A stretch of 24,502 bases of DNA from Desulfobacteraceae bacterium (GCA_011391835.1 JAABPS010000001.1:1-24502); one strand, 5' to 3'. Positions 6,862-16,090 are shown, counted from the stretch's first letter. The notes: generated from the letters alone by a model not told the origin. Made by a program: numbers and translations.

Positions 6862-7590
6862 TTAAAGCGGGGTGGGTTGTACCCATTTGCTATTATTTCC
6901 ATCGTAAAACCATTTATCCGGGAACCCCCGACGCTTGATGAACGTTGGGTTTTCCGCCCATGCAATCAGTTGCTCATAGGCCGCATGAATTTTTCTAAAT
7001 GATACGGTGTCGCCGCCATGGTCAGGATGATGAATTTTAGCCTGTTTTCGATAGGCATTCTTAACGGTTTTTTTTAACTCAATTGAATTTAAGTCAGGTC
7101 TGCCAAGTTTAAGATAGAGCAAAGCGGTTTTTTCAATTGCTGGAATTTTATTTTCAACGGGTTTGACGGAGCGTACAGATTTATTAGATTTGATGGCCTG
7201 TTGATATACATGGCGGGTTGCCAGGTAGCTTTTCTTTGTCCGATTTTTCTCTTCCCACCAGGCATTTCCCAAAATATCGGCCATTCTGCTGAAATCTTCA
7301 GCCGGTTTTCTGCCAAGAGATCGAGGCAGGATATAGCTGAATATTTCATTTGAGCCATACGGAAGCATGTCCATAATAATAACTTCTTCAGTAAAGTAGA
7401 AAGTGGCATATTTGGCATTTAACGCTTTAAGCAGACCTGTTCGAATGTCGAGTTTATACCGTAAACGCTGTCTGCATTTAATGGAGCAATACTTGCGGTT
7501 CCCCATATTCTCCGATATGCCGCAGGAAAGGCATCCATTCGCTTGCCTGCTGTCTGAAGTTGTTGACTTCATTTTTCGTTTATTACTCAT
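6862..7590 (-). CDS. J-domain protein with N-terminal zinc finger
   Basis: This 242-residue protein has an N-terminal four-cysteine finger (C20, C23, C35, C39) and a basic segment after it. A middle region of about 100 residues follows that I do not recognise, and then a C-terminal J domain from about 150 to 215. The J domain holds the diagnostic HPD at 188-190 inside HHPDHGGD, after the basic helix LKKTVKNAYRKQAK. J domains stimulate the ATPase of Hsp70 (DnaK), so this is probably a specialised co-chaperone. It lacks the Gly/Phe region and CxxCxGxG repeats of true DnaJ. The finger suggests binding to nucleic acid or a client protein. The ATG at 7590 has no clear ribosome-binding site; an in-frame ATG at 7572 is an alternative. 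The MFS gene lies 81 bases upstream on the same strand. Confidence 0.82.
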   Translation of the reverse strand: MSNKRKMKSTTSDSRQANGCLSCGISENMGNRKYCSIKCRQRLRYKLDIRTGLLKALNAKYATFYFTEEVIIMDMLPYGSNEIFSYILPRSLGRKPAEDFSRMADILGNAWWEEKNRTKKSYLATRHVYQQAIKSNKSVRSVKPVENKIPAIEKTALLYLKLGRPDLNSIELKKTVKNAYRKQAKIHHPDHGGDTVSFRKIHAAYEQLIAWAENPTFIKRRGFPDKWFYDGNNSKWVQPTPL

Positions 7591-7671
7591 AGGTGGAAAT
7601 AATTTATCAGGAAGCCATCCGCAGGTAAAGACTTATTTTGTGAGAGGGCACTGGGTCTTTGAGTCCAAGAG

Positions 7672-8835
7672 TTATTGCTGTTTATACGGATATACATACA
7701 TGCGAAAAACCAGAAATAAAATTCCGCCTGACAGCGCAATGATGCTGCTGAGAAAAAAAAGATAAGATGATCCCAGGCTTTCATATAAATATCCGTTAAT
7801 AAAAAAGCCGATCATCAATCCAAGGCCATAGGAAATCGCATTATTTGCAGCCTGTCCGAATGTTTTTGACTGGCGTGGAGTCAATTGGTCGATATATAAA
7901 ATGCTTGCCATGTGAAACGTGCCATAGGTGATGGCATGCAGAAGCTGGGTTAGAAGAATCGCAGATGGAGCAGTAGTAAAATAAAGAAGAAACCATCTGG
8001 CCGCAGCAATCATAAAAGAACCTGCAATAACTTTTTCAATGCGAAACCGTTTAAATATCCAGTCAGACTTAAGCATCGCGAAAATTTCGGCGATAGAGGC
8101 CAGCGCCCATGTGATTCCAATAAATGTGTTGCTGTAACCGAGGCTTTCAAGATGGATTGAAAAAAAACCGTAATAGGTGCCATGGCTTAACAGCATAAGA
8201 AACCCGCAGGCGAGAAAAACAATTGTCTGTCCTGTGAACAGGGTTTTTATATCAGATGATCGATAATCATGCCTTGCCAGCGTGCTTCCCGGGATTTGAG
8301 GAGAAATGGCAGCTTGCAGCAGAGACATTGCCAGGATAAAAATAAGTATAATTTCAATTGAATAAATATCAATTAGTTTGCCGAGCAATACAACAATACC
8401 AATAAAACTGATAGACCCCCATACCCGGATCGATCCGTATCGTTTTTTTTGAATTCCCAATAATTCCATGGTAAAGGTTTCCAGAAAGGAAATGATCGGG
8501 GCATAAAATATTCCATATAAAAAGGTAATCAAAAACATGAGCCAGAAGTTGGTAGTAAAAAGGTAACATGCCCACATCAACGAGCTTGCTATGTTAAATA
8601 GGATATACAGAGGTTTTCTGATTCGAAATCGATCTGCCAGTACTCCCCAAAGCAATGGAAATAGGACCATGGTTACAGATCGTAATGTTGAAAGGACGCC
8701 TATCTGAAATCCGTTAAAGCCTAAGTGAAAACAATACAGGTTAAAATAGGGCAAAAAAAGGCCCATGGCGCCGAAATAGAAAAAATACTGTGAACCTAAT
8801 ATTAATTTTCGTTTATCTTCTTTGGCTAAATTCAT
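7672..8835 (-). CDS. MFS transporter (MFS_1-like / HcaT-type)
   Basis: This protein of 387 residues has about twelve hydrophobic segments. It carries the major-facilitator loop 2-3 motif as GVLADRFRIRKPLY, and the second half starts after a hydrophilic loop near residue 195. The pattern with LPYFNLYCFHLGFNGFQIGVL at the N-terminus resembles the LacY/HcaT-like branch (MFS_1_like), which imports sugars, nucleosides or phenylpropionate-type acids. No substrate can be assigned. I chose the ATG at 8835, giving MNLAKEDKRK before the first helix; GCGGAA just upstream is a weak ribosome-binding site. The longer frame begins at a TTG (8871) without one. It is divergent from hsp20, and the 171-base space between them must hold both promoters. 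Confidence 0.85.
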   Translation of the reverse strand: MNLAKEDKRKLILGSQYFFYFGAMGLFLPYFNLYCFHLGFNGFQIGVLSTLRSVTMVLFPLLWGVLADRFRIRKPLYILFNIASSLMWACYLFTTNFWLMFLITFLYGIFYAPIISFLETFTMELLGIQKKRYGSIRVWGSISFIGIVVLLGKLIDIYSIEIILIFILAMSLLQAAISPQIPGSTLARHDYRSSDIKTLFTGQTIVFLACGFLMLLSHGTYYGFFSIHLESLGYSNTFIGITWALASIAEIFAMLKSDWIFKRFRIEKVIAGSFMIAAARWFLLYFTTAPSAILLTQLLHAITYGTFHMASILYIDQLTPRQSKTFGQAANNAISYGLGLMIGFFINGYLYESLGSSYLFFLSSIIALSGGILFLVFRMYVYPYKQQ

Positions 8836-8925
8836 TTCCGCAAAAATAGGGCATTTCTTAATAAAGCGCAATGGCTATATCTGAAAAGTTGTTTATTATG
8901 GTAGCGGAATAAGTACTATAATTGC

Positions 8926-8954
8926 TTTACAAAAGTTAAGACGAGTGATAAATT
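8926..8954 (+). promoter_or_regulatory. Possible extended -10 promoter for hsp20-lon
   Basis: TTTACA at 8926-8931 is followed after 17 bases by TAAATT at 8949-8954, with an upstream TG (8946-8947) in the extended -10 position. Each hexamer is imperfect, so this is only a candidate. I see no clear heat-shock sigma32 match (CTTGAAA / CCCCAT) in the interval, although hsp20-lon genes are often heat-induced. Confidence 0.3.
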
Positions 8955-9006
8955 TATACTTCCTAACATTTAGAATAATTATAGCCTGAATTTCCAGGAG
9001 GCGAAC

Positions 9007-9456
9007 ATGGATGATTTTATTAAAATAAGATTTACAAATGATTTTGGCCAGATAGCATCCCAGTTGGAAAAAACCGTTGAGAATATTTTTCGATCCACAC
9101 GGCCCATGTTTGCGGATGCGGAACGTGCCTGGAAACCACAGATGGATATATATGAAACACCTGAAGAAATCATTATCCTTGCGGAAATTGCGGGCGTTGA
9201 GAAGGAAAATCTTGATGTTGAGATCAGCAGCAAAGCGGTAAAAATTTATGGGAAGAGAACTGAAATGTCACGAATTGAAAATGCCAGGTATATGCTGGCC
9301 GAAATTCAATATGGAAGGTTTGAGCGGATTCTTTTTCTTCCGTCACCCATTGATCCTGAAATCGTATCTGCTTCGTATGTGAACGGCTTTTTAAGGATCA
9401 GGCTTGCAAAGATACCGCTTGATAAAACGTACAAGATAACGATAACGGACGGATAA
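9007..9456 (+). CDS. Hsp20 / alpha-crystallin small heat-shock protein
   Basis: The 149-residue protein is a small heat-shock chaperone that holds unfolding proteins in a refoldable state without ATP. The alpha-crystallin domain spans about residues 44-140, starting at WKPQMDIYETPEEI, with the conserved late-strand block NGFLRIRLAK. The C-terminal anchoring I-x-I is present as I144-T-I146 close to the end, so oligomer assembly should be normal. AGGAGG lies about six bases before the ATG, implying strong translation. lon follows after 45 bases on the same strand, a sensible pairing of holdase and protease. Expression is expected to be stress-linked. Confidence 0.93.
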   Translation: MDDFIKIRFTNDFGQIASQLEKTVENIFRSTRPMFADAERAWKPQMDIYETPEEIIILAEIAGVEKENLDVEISSKAVKIYGKRTEMSRIENARYMLAEIQYGRFERILFLPSPIDPEIVSASYVNGFLRIRLAKIPLDKTYKITITDG

Positions 9457-9501
9457 TGTTTTCTATCATCGACATTCCACAATAGATCGACGGAGGTTCT
9501 T

Positions 9502-11847
9502 ATGCCAGATCAGCAGCCCATGGAGATAAGTGCTGACAATATTCCCGGACAGCTCCCTATACTCCCTCTATTTGATACTGCCCTTTTCCCAAAAATGCTG
9601 CTTCCCATTGTGGTCATGCAGGCAGATTCCATTAAGCTGGTTGATGAAGCAATGGCAAAAGACCGAATCATCGGCCTTATCGTATCAAAAAAACCGGACA
9701 GGGAAAGCTTTACATCGCGTGATAATCTTTATTCTGTCGGGACCAGCTCGTTAATTCTTAAAATGGCAAAGATGGATGATAACAAGGCTCAGCTTCTGGT
9801 ACAGGGGCTGGAACGATTTAAAGTAAAAAAATTCCTTGAAGATAAACCGTATCTGAAGGCCGAGGTGGAGCATATCAAGGTTGTAGAAAAAAGAAATAAA
9901 GAAATAGAAGCGCTTATGTCCAACCTTGTTTCATTATTTATACGAATCACCGAGCTTTCACCAGGCCTGCCTACAGAATTTGGGCCCATGGCACGATCCA
10001 TACAGGAGGCAGGCACTCTGGCGGATATGGTGGCTTCTACCATCAATACCTCTCTGGAAGAAAAACAGAAGATCCTTGAGATTCTTGATGTGAAAAAGAG
10101 GTTACTGGAAGTGTCGCGCCTGACCAATCAGCAACTGGAGATTCTTGAGCTTGGGAATAAAATACAATCTCAGATAAAAGGAGATATGGATAAAAGTCAG
10201 AGGGAGTATTATCTGCGGCAACAGCTAAAAGCCATAAAAAAGGAACTTGGGGAAGAAGAAGAAAAGCCTGTTGAAATTGAAGAATACAGGATGAAAATTG
10301 CCAAGAAAAATCTTCCCGAAGAAGCACGGAAAGAGGCTGACCGGGAACTGGACCGATTGTCCCGCATGCATCCATCATCAGCCGAATATACGGTTGCCTC
10401 TACCTATTTAGACTGGATTACAGCACTGCCCTGGCATGACAGCACAAATGATAACCTGGATATTAAAAAGGCAATAAAAATTCTGGATGAAGATCATTTC
10501 GGTCTTGAAAAGGCAAAACAACGGATTATTGAGTATCTCGCAGTGCGCAAGCTAAAAAATGATTCCAAGGGTCCTATTCTTTGTTTTGAGGGGCCACCTG
10601 GTGTAGGCAAAACCTCTCTGGGCCATTCCATTGCGCGTGCGCTGGGGCGTAAGTTTGTTCGGATCTCGCTTGGCGGCATCAGAGATGAAGCGGAAATCCG
10701 AGGGCATCGACGCACCTATGTCGGGGCGCTTCCCGGGAGAATCATTCAGGGGTTGCGAAGAGCGGAATCGAACAATCCGGTTTTTATGCTGGATGAAATC
10801 GATAAGGTGGGAAGTGATTTTCGCGGGGATCCTTCATCCGCGCTTCTGGAAGTGTTAGATCCGGAGCAGAACTTTTCTTTTTCCGATCATTATCTGGATG
10901 TTTCATTTGATCTTTCCAATGTCATGTTTATTACTACAGCCAATATTTTAGATACCATTCCGCCTCCGCTGCTTGACAGGATGGAGGTGCTAAAACTGGC
11001 AGGCTACACAGAAGATGAAAAAATAAAAATTGCCAATCGATACCTGATTCCCAGGCAGCGAAAAGCCCATGGTTTAAAATCAGGCCAGATTGTTTTCACA
11101 AAGGGAGCAGTCCAAAAGATTATAACCAGCTATACGCGGGAAGCGGGCTTGCGAAATCTGGAACGGGGGGTAGCAAATATTTGCCGAGGGGTTGCCTCCA
11201 AGATTGCAGAAGGGAAAAGCAGGCTTTATACAATTAAACTCGAAAATATATCAAAATATTTGGGACCTGAAAAAATAAGTTCAGAAGCAAAAGAACGGAC
11301 GTCTACCCCGGGTGTTGCCATGGGGCTTGCCTGGACTCAAACCGGCGGGGAATTGCTTTTCGTGGAAGCCACGGCCATGAAGGGAAACAACAAACTAACC
11401 CTCACCGGGCAACTGGGCGATGTCATGAAGGAATCGGCAACTGCGGCTTTGAGCTTCATACGGACAAATGCCGCGTCTTTGGGTATTGATGAAAAATATT
11501 TTGAAACGCACGATATCCACATCCACGTTCCAGCAGGGGCTATCCCAAAGGATGGGCCATCTGCGGGCGTAACCATGCTTACTGCGCTGACATCGCTTTT
11601 TACGAATAAAATTATTAAAAAAGATCTGGCAATGACCGGAGAAATTACATTAAGAGGCCTGGTGCTTCCTGTAGGCGGGATTAAGGAGAAAGTATTGGCA
11701 GCTCATCGCGCGGGAATTAAAACACTGATCCTTCCAAAATGGAATGAGAAAGATATGGTAGATATACCCAAAAAAGTCCTCAAAGAGATCCGTTTCCACT
11801 TTGCTTCCAAAATGATGGATGTCTTAAAGATTGCACTTTCAAAATAG
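9502..11847 (+). CDS. lon: ATP-dependent protease La (Lon)
   Basis: This 781-residue LonA protease degrades misfolded and regulatory proteins in the cytoplasm. Domains in order are the N-terminal LON substrate domain (about 17-210), a coiled coil rich in Glu/Lys near 215-270, the AAA+ module with Walker A GPPGVGKTS at 364-372 and Walker B FMLDEIDK, and the Ser-Lys peptidase domain. The peptidase has S687 in KDGPSAGVTM and K730 in GGIKEKVLAAH. The 43-residue spacing matches the S679/K722 dyad of E. coli Lon. Length is normal and all motifs are intact. GGAGG precedes the ATG by about five bases. It is the second gene of the hsp20-lon-rlpA-gmhB-recD2 run. A second lon elsewhere in the genome is possible, as many deltaproteobacteria carry more than one. 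Confidence 0.96.
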   Translation: MPDQQPMEISADNIPGQLPILPLFDTALFPKMLLPIVVMQADSIKLVDEAMAKDRIIGLIVSKKPDRESFTSRDNLYSVGTSSLILKMAKMDDNKAQLLVQGLERFKVKKFLEDKPYLKAEVEHIKVVEKRNKEIEALMSNLVSLFIRITELSPGLPTEFGPMARSIQEAGTLADMVASTINTSLEEKQKILEILDVKKRLLEVSRLTNQQLEILELGNKIQSQIKGDMDKSQREYYLRQQLKAIKKELGEEEEKPVEIEEYRMKIAKKNLPEEARKEADRELDRLSRMHPSSAEYTVASTYLDWITALPWHDSTNDNLDIKKAIKILDEDHFGLEKAKQRIIEYLAVRKLKNDSKGPILCFEGPPGVGKTSLGHSIARALGRKFVRISLGGIRDEAEIRGHRRTYVGALPGRIIQGLRRAESNNPVFMLDEIDKVGSDFRGDPSSALLEVLDPEQNFSFSDHYLDVSFDLSNVMFITTANILDTIPPPLLDRMEVLKLAGYTEDEKIKIANRYLIPRQRKAHGLKSGQIVFTKGAVQKIITSYTREAGLRNLERGVANICRGVASKIAEGKSRLYTIKLENISKYLGPEKISSEAKERTSTPGVAMGLAWTQTGGELLFVEATAMKGNNKLTLTGQLGDVMKESATAALSFIRTNAASLGIDEKYFETHDIHIHVPAGAIPKDGPSAGVTMLTALTSLFTNKIIKKDLAMTGEITLRGLVLPVGGIKEKVLAAHRAGIKTLILPKWNEKDMVDIPKKVLKEIRFHFASKMMDVLKIALSK

Positions 11848-11862
11848 GTATTAATCACTGAG

Positions 11863-12636
11863 ATGGTACGATCCATTAGCATACTCAAAACTATGAAAAT
11901 TGGTGTGATGATCCGGTTTGTTTTTTTGTGCTGGTTTATTTTTTCGGCTTTTGGATGTGCCGCATCAAAACCGCCTTCAACCATACCGGGATATCCGAAA
12001 CCCTACAAAGTGCTGGGGAAGTGGTATCAGCCATTGCCAAGTGCACAAGGCTTTGGTCAATGCGGTATTGCGTCCTGGTACGGGGAACCGTTTCATGGAC
12101 GGAAAACATCCAATGGGGAGACGTATGATATGTATGGCATCTCAGCGGCACACAAAACGCTGCCGCTGGGAACCCATGTATGGGTACGAAATTTAGAAAA
12201 TAACAGGGAGATCACTGTCCGCATTAATGACCGGGGGCCTTTTGTTAACGACCGGATCATTGATCTTTCATACGGTGCTGCGCAGCAACTGGGAATCGTT
12301 AAATCCGGCACAGCGCCGGTCGAAATTGTAGCAATGGGAATCGAGACAGGTTCGGATTCATCTGCATCATCCGGGCAGGTTCCCCAGCCCCTGGATTATT
12401 ATAAAGGAAAATTTACCTTTCAAGTAGGCGCATTTAAAGTGAAGGGAAATGCGGATCGATTAAAAGAGGAATTGGGTCAGAAATATCAAAACGCCCATAT
12501 TGCTGTTTTTGACAGCGGTGAAGAGACGTTTTACCGGGTCCGGGTAGGCCAAAACAATGACCTTAAGGAAGCGGAAGCATATGAACAGATTCTGATTCAA
12601 GATGGATTTAAAGATGTTTTTATCATCGCGGAATAG
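11863..12636 (+). CDS. rlpA: RlpA-family septal ring lytic transglycosylase with SPOR domain
   Basis: RlpA cleaves peptidoglycan strands that lack stem peptides, mainly at the division septum. The N-terminus has a hydrophobic signal ending in SAFGC, so C32 is a likely lipidated cysteine and the protein is probably an outer-membrane lipoprotein. The double-psi beta-barrel begins at GIASWYGEPFHGRKTSNGE (68-86). H97 and D123 (in NDRGPF) are 26 residues apart, matching the H131/D157 pair of the Pseudomonas enzyme. A C-terminal SPOR domain from about 184 (FTFQVGAF) targets denuded glycan. The start is uncertain: ATG 11863 has no clear ribosome-binding site, and ATG 11893 would give a more typical lipoprotein signal. 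It lies 15 bases after lon and 2 bases before gmhB. Confidence 0.92.
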   Translation: MVRSISILKTMKIGVMIRFVFLCWFIFSAFGCAASKPPSTIPGYPKPYKVLGKWYQPLPSAQGFGQCGIASWYGEPFHGRKTSNGETYDMYGISAAHKTLPLGTHVWVRNLENNREITVRINDRGPFVNDRIIDLSYGAAQQLGIVKSGTAPVEIVAMGIETGSDSSASSGQVPQPLDYYKGKFTFQVGAFKVKGNADRLKEELGQKYQNAHIAVFDSGEETFYRVRVGQNNDLKEAEAYEQILIQDGFKDVFIIAE

Positions 12637-12638
12637 CC

Positions 12639-13211
12639 ATGAAGCAAAAAGTCCTGTTTGTTGACCGAGATGGCGTCATCAATAAAGATTCTCCAGGGTA
12701 TATCAAAAGCTGGTCTGAATTTGAGTTTCTGCCGCGAAGCCTTGAAGCAATTCGACACCTGACAACAAACGGATTTGATGTGATTTTAATTACCAACCAG
12801 TCTGTAATTCATAGGAAACTTGTTTCAAAAAACGATCTTGAGGATATCCATACCCGGATGAAGGAAGTTATAAACCATCATGGGGGTGAAATAAAAGATA
12901 TCTTTTACTGCCCTCATGTTCCGGAAGATCGGTGCGACTGTCGGAAACCTAAACCCGGGCTAATTGTACAGGCACAACAGAAATATCAAATCGACGTGAA
13001 AAAAACAATGATGGTGGGAGACAATTCCAAGGATATAGAATGCGCCATAAATGCACGATGTGGCGGGAACATCCTTGTTCAGGCAGGAAATGAACGAACG
13101 GCTGAAAAGATTTTAGCAGACAAGGGAATCGTTCCCAATTTTATTGTCAACGATCTCTACGAGGCTGCCCGGCTGATAACCAATCCCGATAAAAAAGTAT
13201 ATCCCCAGTAA
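12639..13211 (+). CDS. gmhB: D-glycero-D-manno-heptose 1,7-bisphosphate 7-phosphatase
   Basis: This 190-residue HAD-superfamily phosphatase removes the 7-phosphate of heptose bisphosphate on the route to ADP-heptose for the LPS inner core. The HAD nucleophile motif is DRDGVIN with D9 and D11, followed by LITNQS and, at D128, GDNSKDIE. The structural zinc site of the family is present as C91, H93, C99 and C101 in CPHVPEDRCDCRKPKPG. The zinc loop is short: 8 residues from first to third ligand against about 15 in E. coli GmhB. Length is normal. The ATG falls two bases after the rlpA stop, with GCGGAA upstream, so translational coupling is likely. A histidinol-phosphate phosphatase role is less likely because no histidine genes are nearby. 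Confidence 0.88.
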   Translation: MKQKVLFVDRDGVINKDSPGYIKSWSEFEFLPRSLEAIRHLTTNGFDVILITNQSVIHRKLVSKNDLEDIHTRMKEVINHHGGEIKDIFYCPHVPEDRCDCRKPKPGLIVQAQQKYQIDVKKTMMVGDNSKDIECAINARCGGNILVQAGNERTAEKILADKGIVPNFIVNDLYEAARLITNPDKKVYPQ

Positions 13212-13226
13212 ACGTACGCTTTCATC

Positions 13227-15395
13227 ATGATCACACTTGCCGGCAACCTGGAACGAATTACATATCAAAATCAGGAAAACCATTTCACAATTGCGAAGTT
13301 AAGTGTTGATGGCACTCGAAACCTCATAACCATTCTTGGCTACATGGCGGGGATAACTCCCGGAGAAACCATACGGGTTCGTGGAACGTGGGAGACGCAT
13401 CCACGGTACGGTCAGCAGTTTAAGGTGGATTCATTCGACGTGACACTGCCCGCTTCAATTGATGGGATACGAAATTATCTCGCTTCAGGGATTGTCAAGG
13501 GAATAGGCAAGAAGATGGCCGAACGGCTGGTCGATTATTTCAAGGATCAAACTCTTTTGGTTATTGAAAACAGCCCGGAGAAACTTACCTGTGTTGAAGG
13601 CATTGGTGAGAAAAAGGCACAGCAGCTGCATCAGGCATGGCAGGAGCATCATTTTCTAAGAAGACTGATGCAGTTTCTTCAGGAAAACGGGTTGAAGTTA
13701 TCGTATGCGGCAAAAATTTTTAGACAGTACGGAAAAGAGGCCATCGATATCCTTACTGTGGAACCGTACAGGATTGCGTATGATATTCCTGGAATCGGTT
13801 TTATTATTGCAGATACAATTGCGCAGAATCGAGGCGCTAAAAAGGATGATCCTGAGCGGATACACGCGTGCATCCTATTTCTCATGGAACAATCAATTTC
13901 AGAGGGTGATACCTATATCCATGAAGATGAGCTGCTCCAGAAATGCTTTGAGATATTTGAAATTGGATACGAAGAGGCCACAGAAATTCTTGAGGCGCTA
14001 AGCAAGGCGGGCGATGTTATTAAAGAAAAATCCGTAGAGAGTGAAGGCCGTACAGTGGTTTTTGCCAAATCTATTTATGAGGCGGAAATAGGGGTTGCCA
14101 AAAAAATCAGAGCCATATTGTCAGTTCCGGTTGAATCGTATCCAATTGAAAGCGAACAGATTACCGCAGAAGTGTATAAAAAACTTGCCATTGATCTTTC
14201 ACCGGAACAACTGGGGATCATTAAAGAGATACTGGCGGACAGGATAGCTGTTATAACCGGCGGGCCTGGAACAGGCAAGACCACCCTGATACGGTCTTTA
14301 AATGCAATCTTTGAAGCGTATGGAGAAACGGTCTGCCTGGCCGCACCGACCGGTCGCGCAGCCAGAAGACTTTCCGAAGTATCCGGGAGAAAAGCGGAAA
14401 CCATACATAAACTGTTGGGATACAGCCCACAGGAAAATACGTTTCAAAAAAATCAGGATCATCCCATTGCTGCAGGCGTTATCATTATTGACGAAGCATC
14501 CATGGTCGATACCGTATTAATGTTTTATCTCCTCAGATCCATTCTGCTCACATCGAGATTCTATCTTGTGGGTGATATTTTTCAGCTCCCTTCTGTTGGG
14601 CCTGGGAATGTGCTCTCTGATATTATCACATCAAACAGGGTGAAGGAATTTAAGCTTGAAAAAATTTATCGACAATCCGATGAAAGTCCAATTATTATAA
14701 ATGCCCATAAAGTCCGCAATGGCGAAGATCTGATTTTGGATGACCATGACGATACCCAGGATTTATCGGAGTTCTATTTTTTGGAGCAGGACAACCCGGA
14801 ACGGGTGGTTTCAACAATTATCGAACTATGCTGCAGATCAATTCCCAATTCCTTGCATCTTGATCCTGTAAATGGAATTCAGGTGATAACACCCATGCAT
14901 AAGGGAGTTGTTGGCACCATCCATTTGAACCAGGAACTTCAAAAAGCACTAAACCAGAATACCGATGTCTTTCAAACCAATGGAAGCACATTTAAGTATG
15001 GCGATAAGGTTATGCATTTAAAAAACAACTATCAAAAGGAGGTGTTTAACGGAGATATTGGGCGGATAAACGGCATTGATATGGAAGAAAGAAAATTTTC
15101 AGTGGCATACGATGACCGAACAGTGGAATACGATTTTGCAGAAGCGGATGATATTTCTCTGGCCTATGCCATCTCGGTACATAAGTCGCAGGGTTCTGAG
15201 TACCCTGCAGTCATCGTTCCGCTGATGACGCAGCATTTTGCTTTGCTTCAGAGAAATCTGCTGTACACGGCCATGACGCGTGGGAAAGAACTGGTAGTCC
15301 TCATCGGCACAAGACGCGCCCTGGATATTGCGTTGAAAAACGATAAACCCAAGCGGCGTCTTTCAAGTCTGTCAAAAAGGATTGATACTCTGTAG
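13227..15395 (+). CDS. recD2: RecD2-type ATP-dependent DNA helicase
   Basis: The 722-residue protein is a superfamily 1B 5'-3' helicase of the RecD2 type, found in bacteria where RecD works without RecBC. Its N-terminal part has an OB-like region (about 1-80) and a helix-hairpin-helix segment with ESPEKL-like and GIGEKKAQQL blocks. The motor has Walker A GGPGTGKTT at 345-353, Walker B IIDEASMVD with D422 and E423, a GDIFQLPSVGPGNVL block, and near the C-terminus the motif VI region SLAYAISVHKSQGSEYPAVI. It probably acts in DNA repair or replication-fork processing. No ribosome-binding site is evident before the ATG, which lies 15 bases after gmhB; coupling to that gene is likely. It is the last gene of the + strand run, 80 bases from the convergent DUF1178 gene, with no clear terminator between. 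Confidence 0.93.
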   Translation: MITLAGNLERITYQNQENHFTIAKLSVDGTRNLITILGYMAGITPGETIRVRGTWETHPRYGQQFKVDSFDVTLPASIDGIRNYLASGIVKGIGKKMAERLVDYFKDQTLLVIENSPEKLTCVEGIGEKKAQQLHQAWQEHHFLRRLMQFLQENGLKLSYAAKIFRQYGKEAIDILTVEPYRIAYDIPGIGFIIADTIAQNRGAKKDDPERIHACILFLMEQSISEGDTYIHEDELLQKCFEIFEIGYEEATEILEALSKAGDVIKEKSVESEGRTVVFAKSIYEAEIGVAKKIRAILSVPVESYPIESEQITAEVYKKLAIDLSPEQLGIIKEILADRIAVITGGPGTGKTTLIRSLNAIFEAYGETVCLAAPTGRAARRLSEVSGRKAETIHKLLGYSPQENTFQKNQDHPIAAGVIIIDEASMVDTVLMFYLLRSILLTSRFYLVGDIFQLPSVGPGNVLSDIITSNRVKEFKLEKIYRQSDESPIIINAHKVRNGEDLILDDHDDTQDLSEFYFLEQDNPERVVSTIIELCCRSIPNSLHLDPVNGIQVITPMHKGVVGTIHLNQELQKALNQNTDVFQTNGSTFKYGDKVMHLKNNYQKEVFNGDIGRINGIDMEERKFSVAYDDRTVEYDFAEADDISLAYAISVHKSQGSEYPAVIVPLMTQHFALLQRNLLYTAMTRGKELVVLIGTRRALDIALKNDKPKRRLSSLSKRIDTL

Positions 15396-15475
15396 AACCT
15401 TCCAGCGCGCTGACCAATTCAGGCAATTCGCAGATAGGATTTTGTTCCAGATTGTGCTCAGGGATTCGGCGGCGT

Positions 15476-15895
15476 CTATGAATCTGTGTCAGAGGATTCG
15501 GGTATGGGAAGTTTAAAAAACTGAACCCCCTCCTCTTTCAAGGTCTTTTCTTCTGCCTTGGTGCTTACCCCGCGGATATTTCGCGGTTCCGAAACGCCAT
15601 AATGGATTTTTAATGCTTCTTTGGAAAAGTCGGCACCTACATTGTCGAAATTTTTTTCAACATAATCCGAAATCTCTTTAGTCATCTTCGCCAGAACGAT
15701 CTCTTTGCTGTCGATTTTTGGCAAAGAATCCGCTGACTTGATAGCAAACGTGGACAGAACTTTAAATACATGGGTATCATTACAGACAGGGCATGCGATC
15801 AGCCCTTTTTTTTGCTGTTCTTCATATGCCCTGCTGTCTTCAAACCAGCCTTCAAATGTATGGCTATTTTTGCATTTTAAATCAAATACGATCAT
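15476..15895 (-). CDS. DUF1178 family protein
   Basis: This 139-residue protein begins MIVFDLKC, the standard opening of the DUF1178 family, followed by HTFEGWFEDS and a CPVC pair. C8, H12, C35 and C38 could form a zinc site like a small rubredoxin-type ribbon; this is inference. The C-terminal half carries PRNIRGVS, also typical of the family. The molecular function is not established. No clear ribosome-binding site precedes the ATG. The gene stands alone, convergent with recD2 and divergent from nadB. Confidence 0.88.
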   Translation of the reverse strand: MIVFDLKCKNSHTFEGWFEDSRAYEEQQKKGLIACPVCNDTHVFKVLSTFAIKSADSLPKIDSKEIVLAKMTKEISDYVEKNFDNVGADFSKEALKIHYGVSEPRNIRGVSTKAEEKTLKEEGVQFFKLPIPESSDTDS

Positions 15896-16090
15896 ATACG
15901 TTTACATCTTTTGTTTTAGGTGTTAATCGAAAGTTTACTAAACCCTATCATATTTATTGGCCTTTTAAAAGAAATTCTTGTTAAATTTAGCAGATTGAGC
16001 TGATTATGTGAAAGATAAGACGTGATATTTATTCCGTCAACATAAATAAACTGTGTAATGTTAATGAGTTAAAGAATAAGGTTGATACAC

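Noticed and set aside
10043..10378. Antisense open frames within lon, hsp20, recD2 and nadB
   Set aside because: They are shadows of well-supported genes on the + strand, with no domains and no ribosome-binding sites.
15396..15475. CAGCGCGCTG palindrome between recD2 and DUF1178 as a bidirectional terminator
   Set aside because: It is a 10-base palindrome with no loop and no flanking T-runs, so it would not form a stable terminator hairpin.
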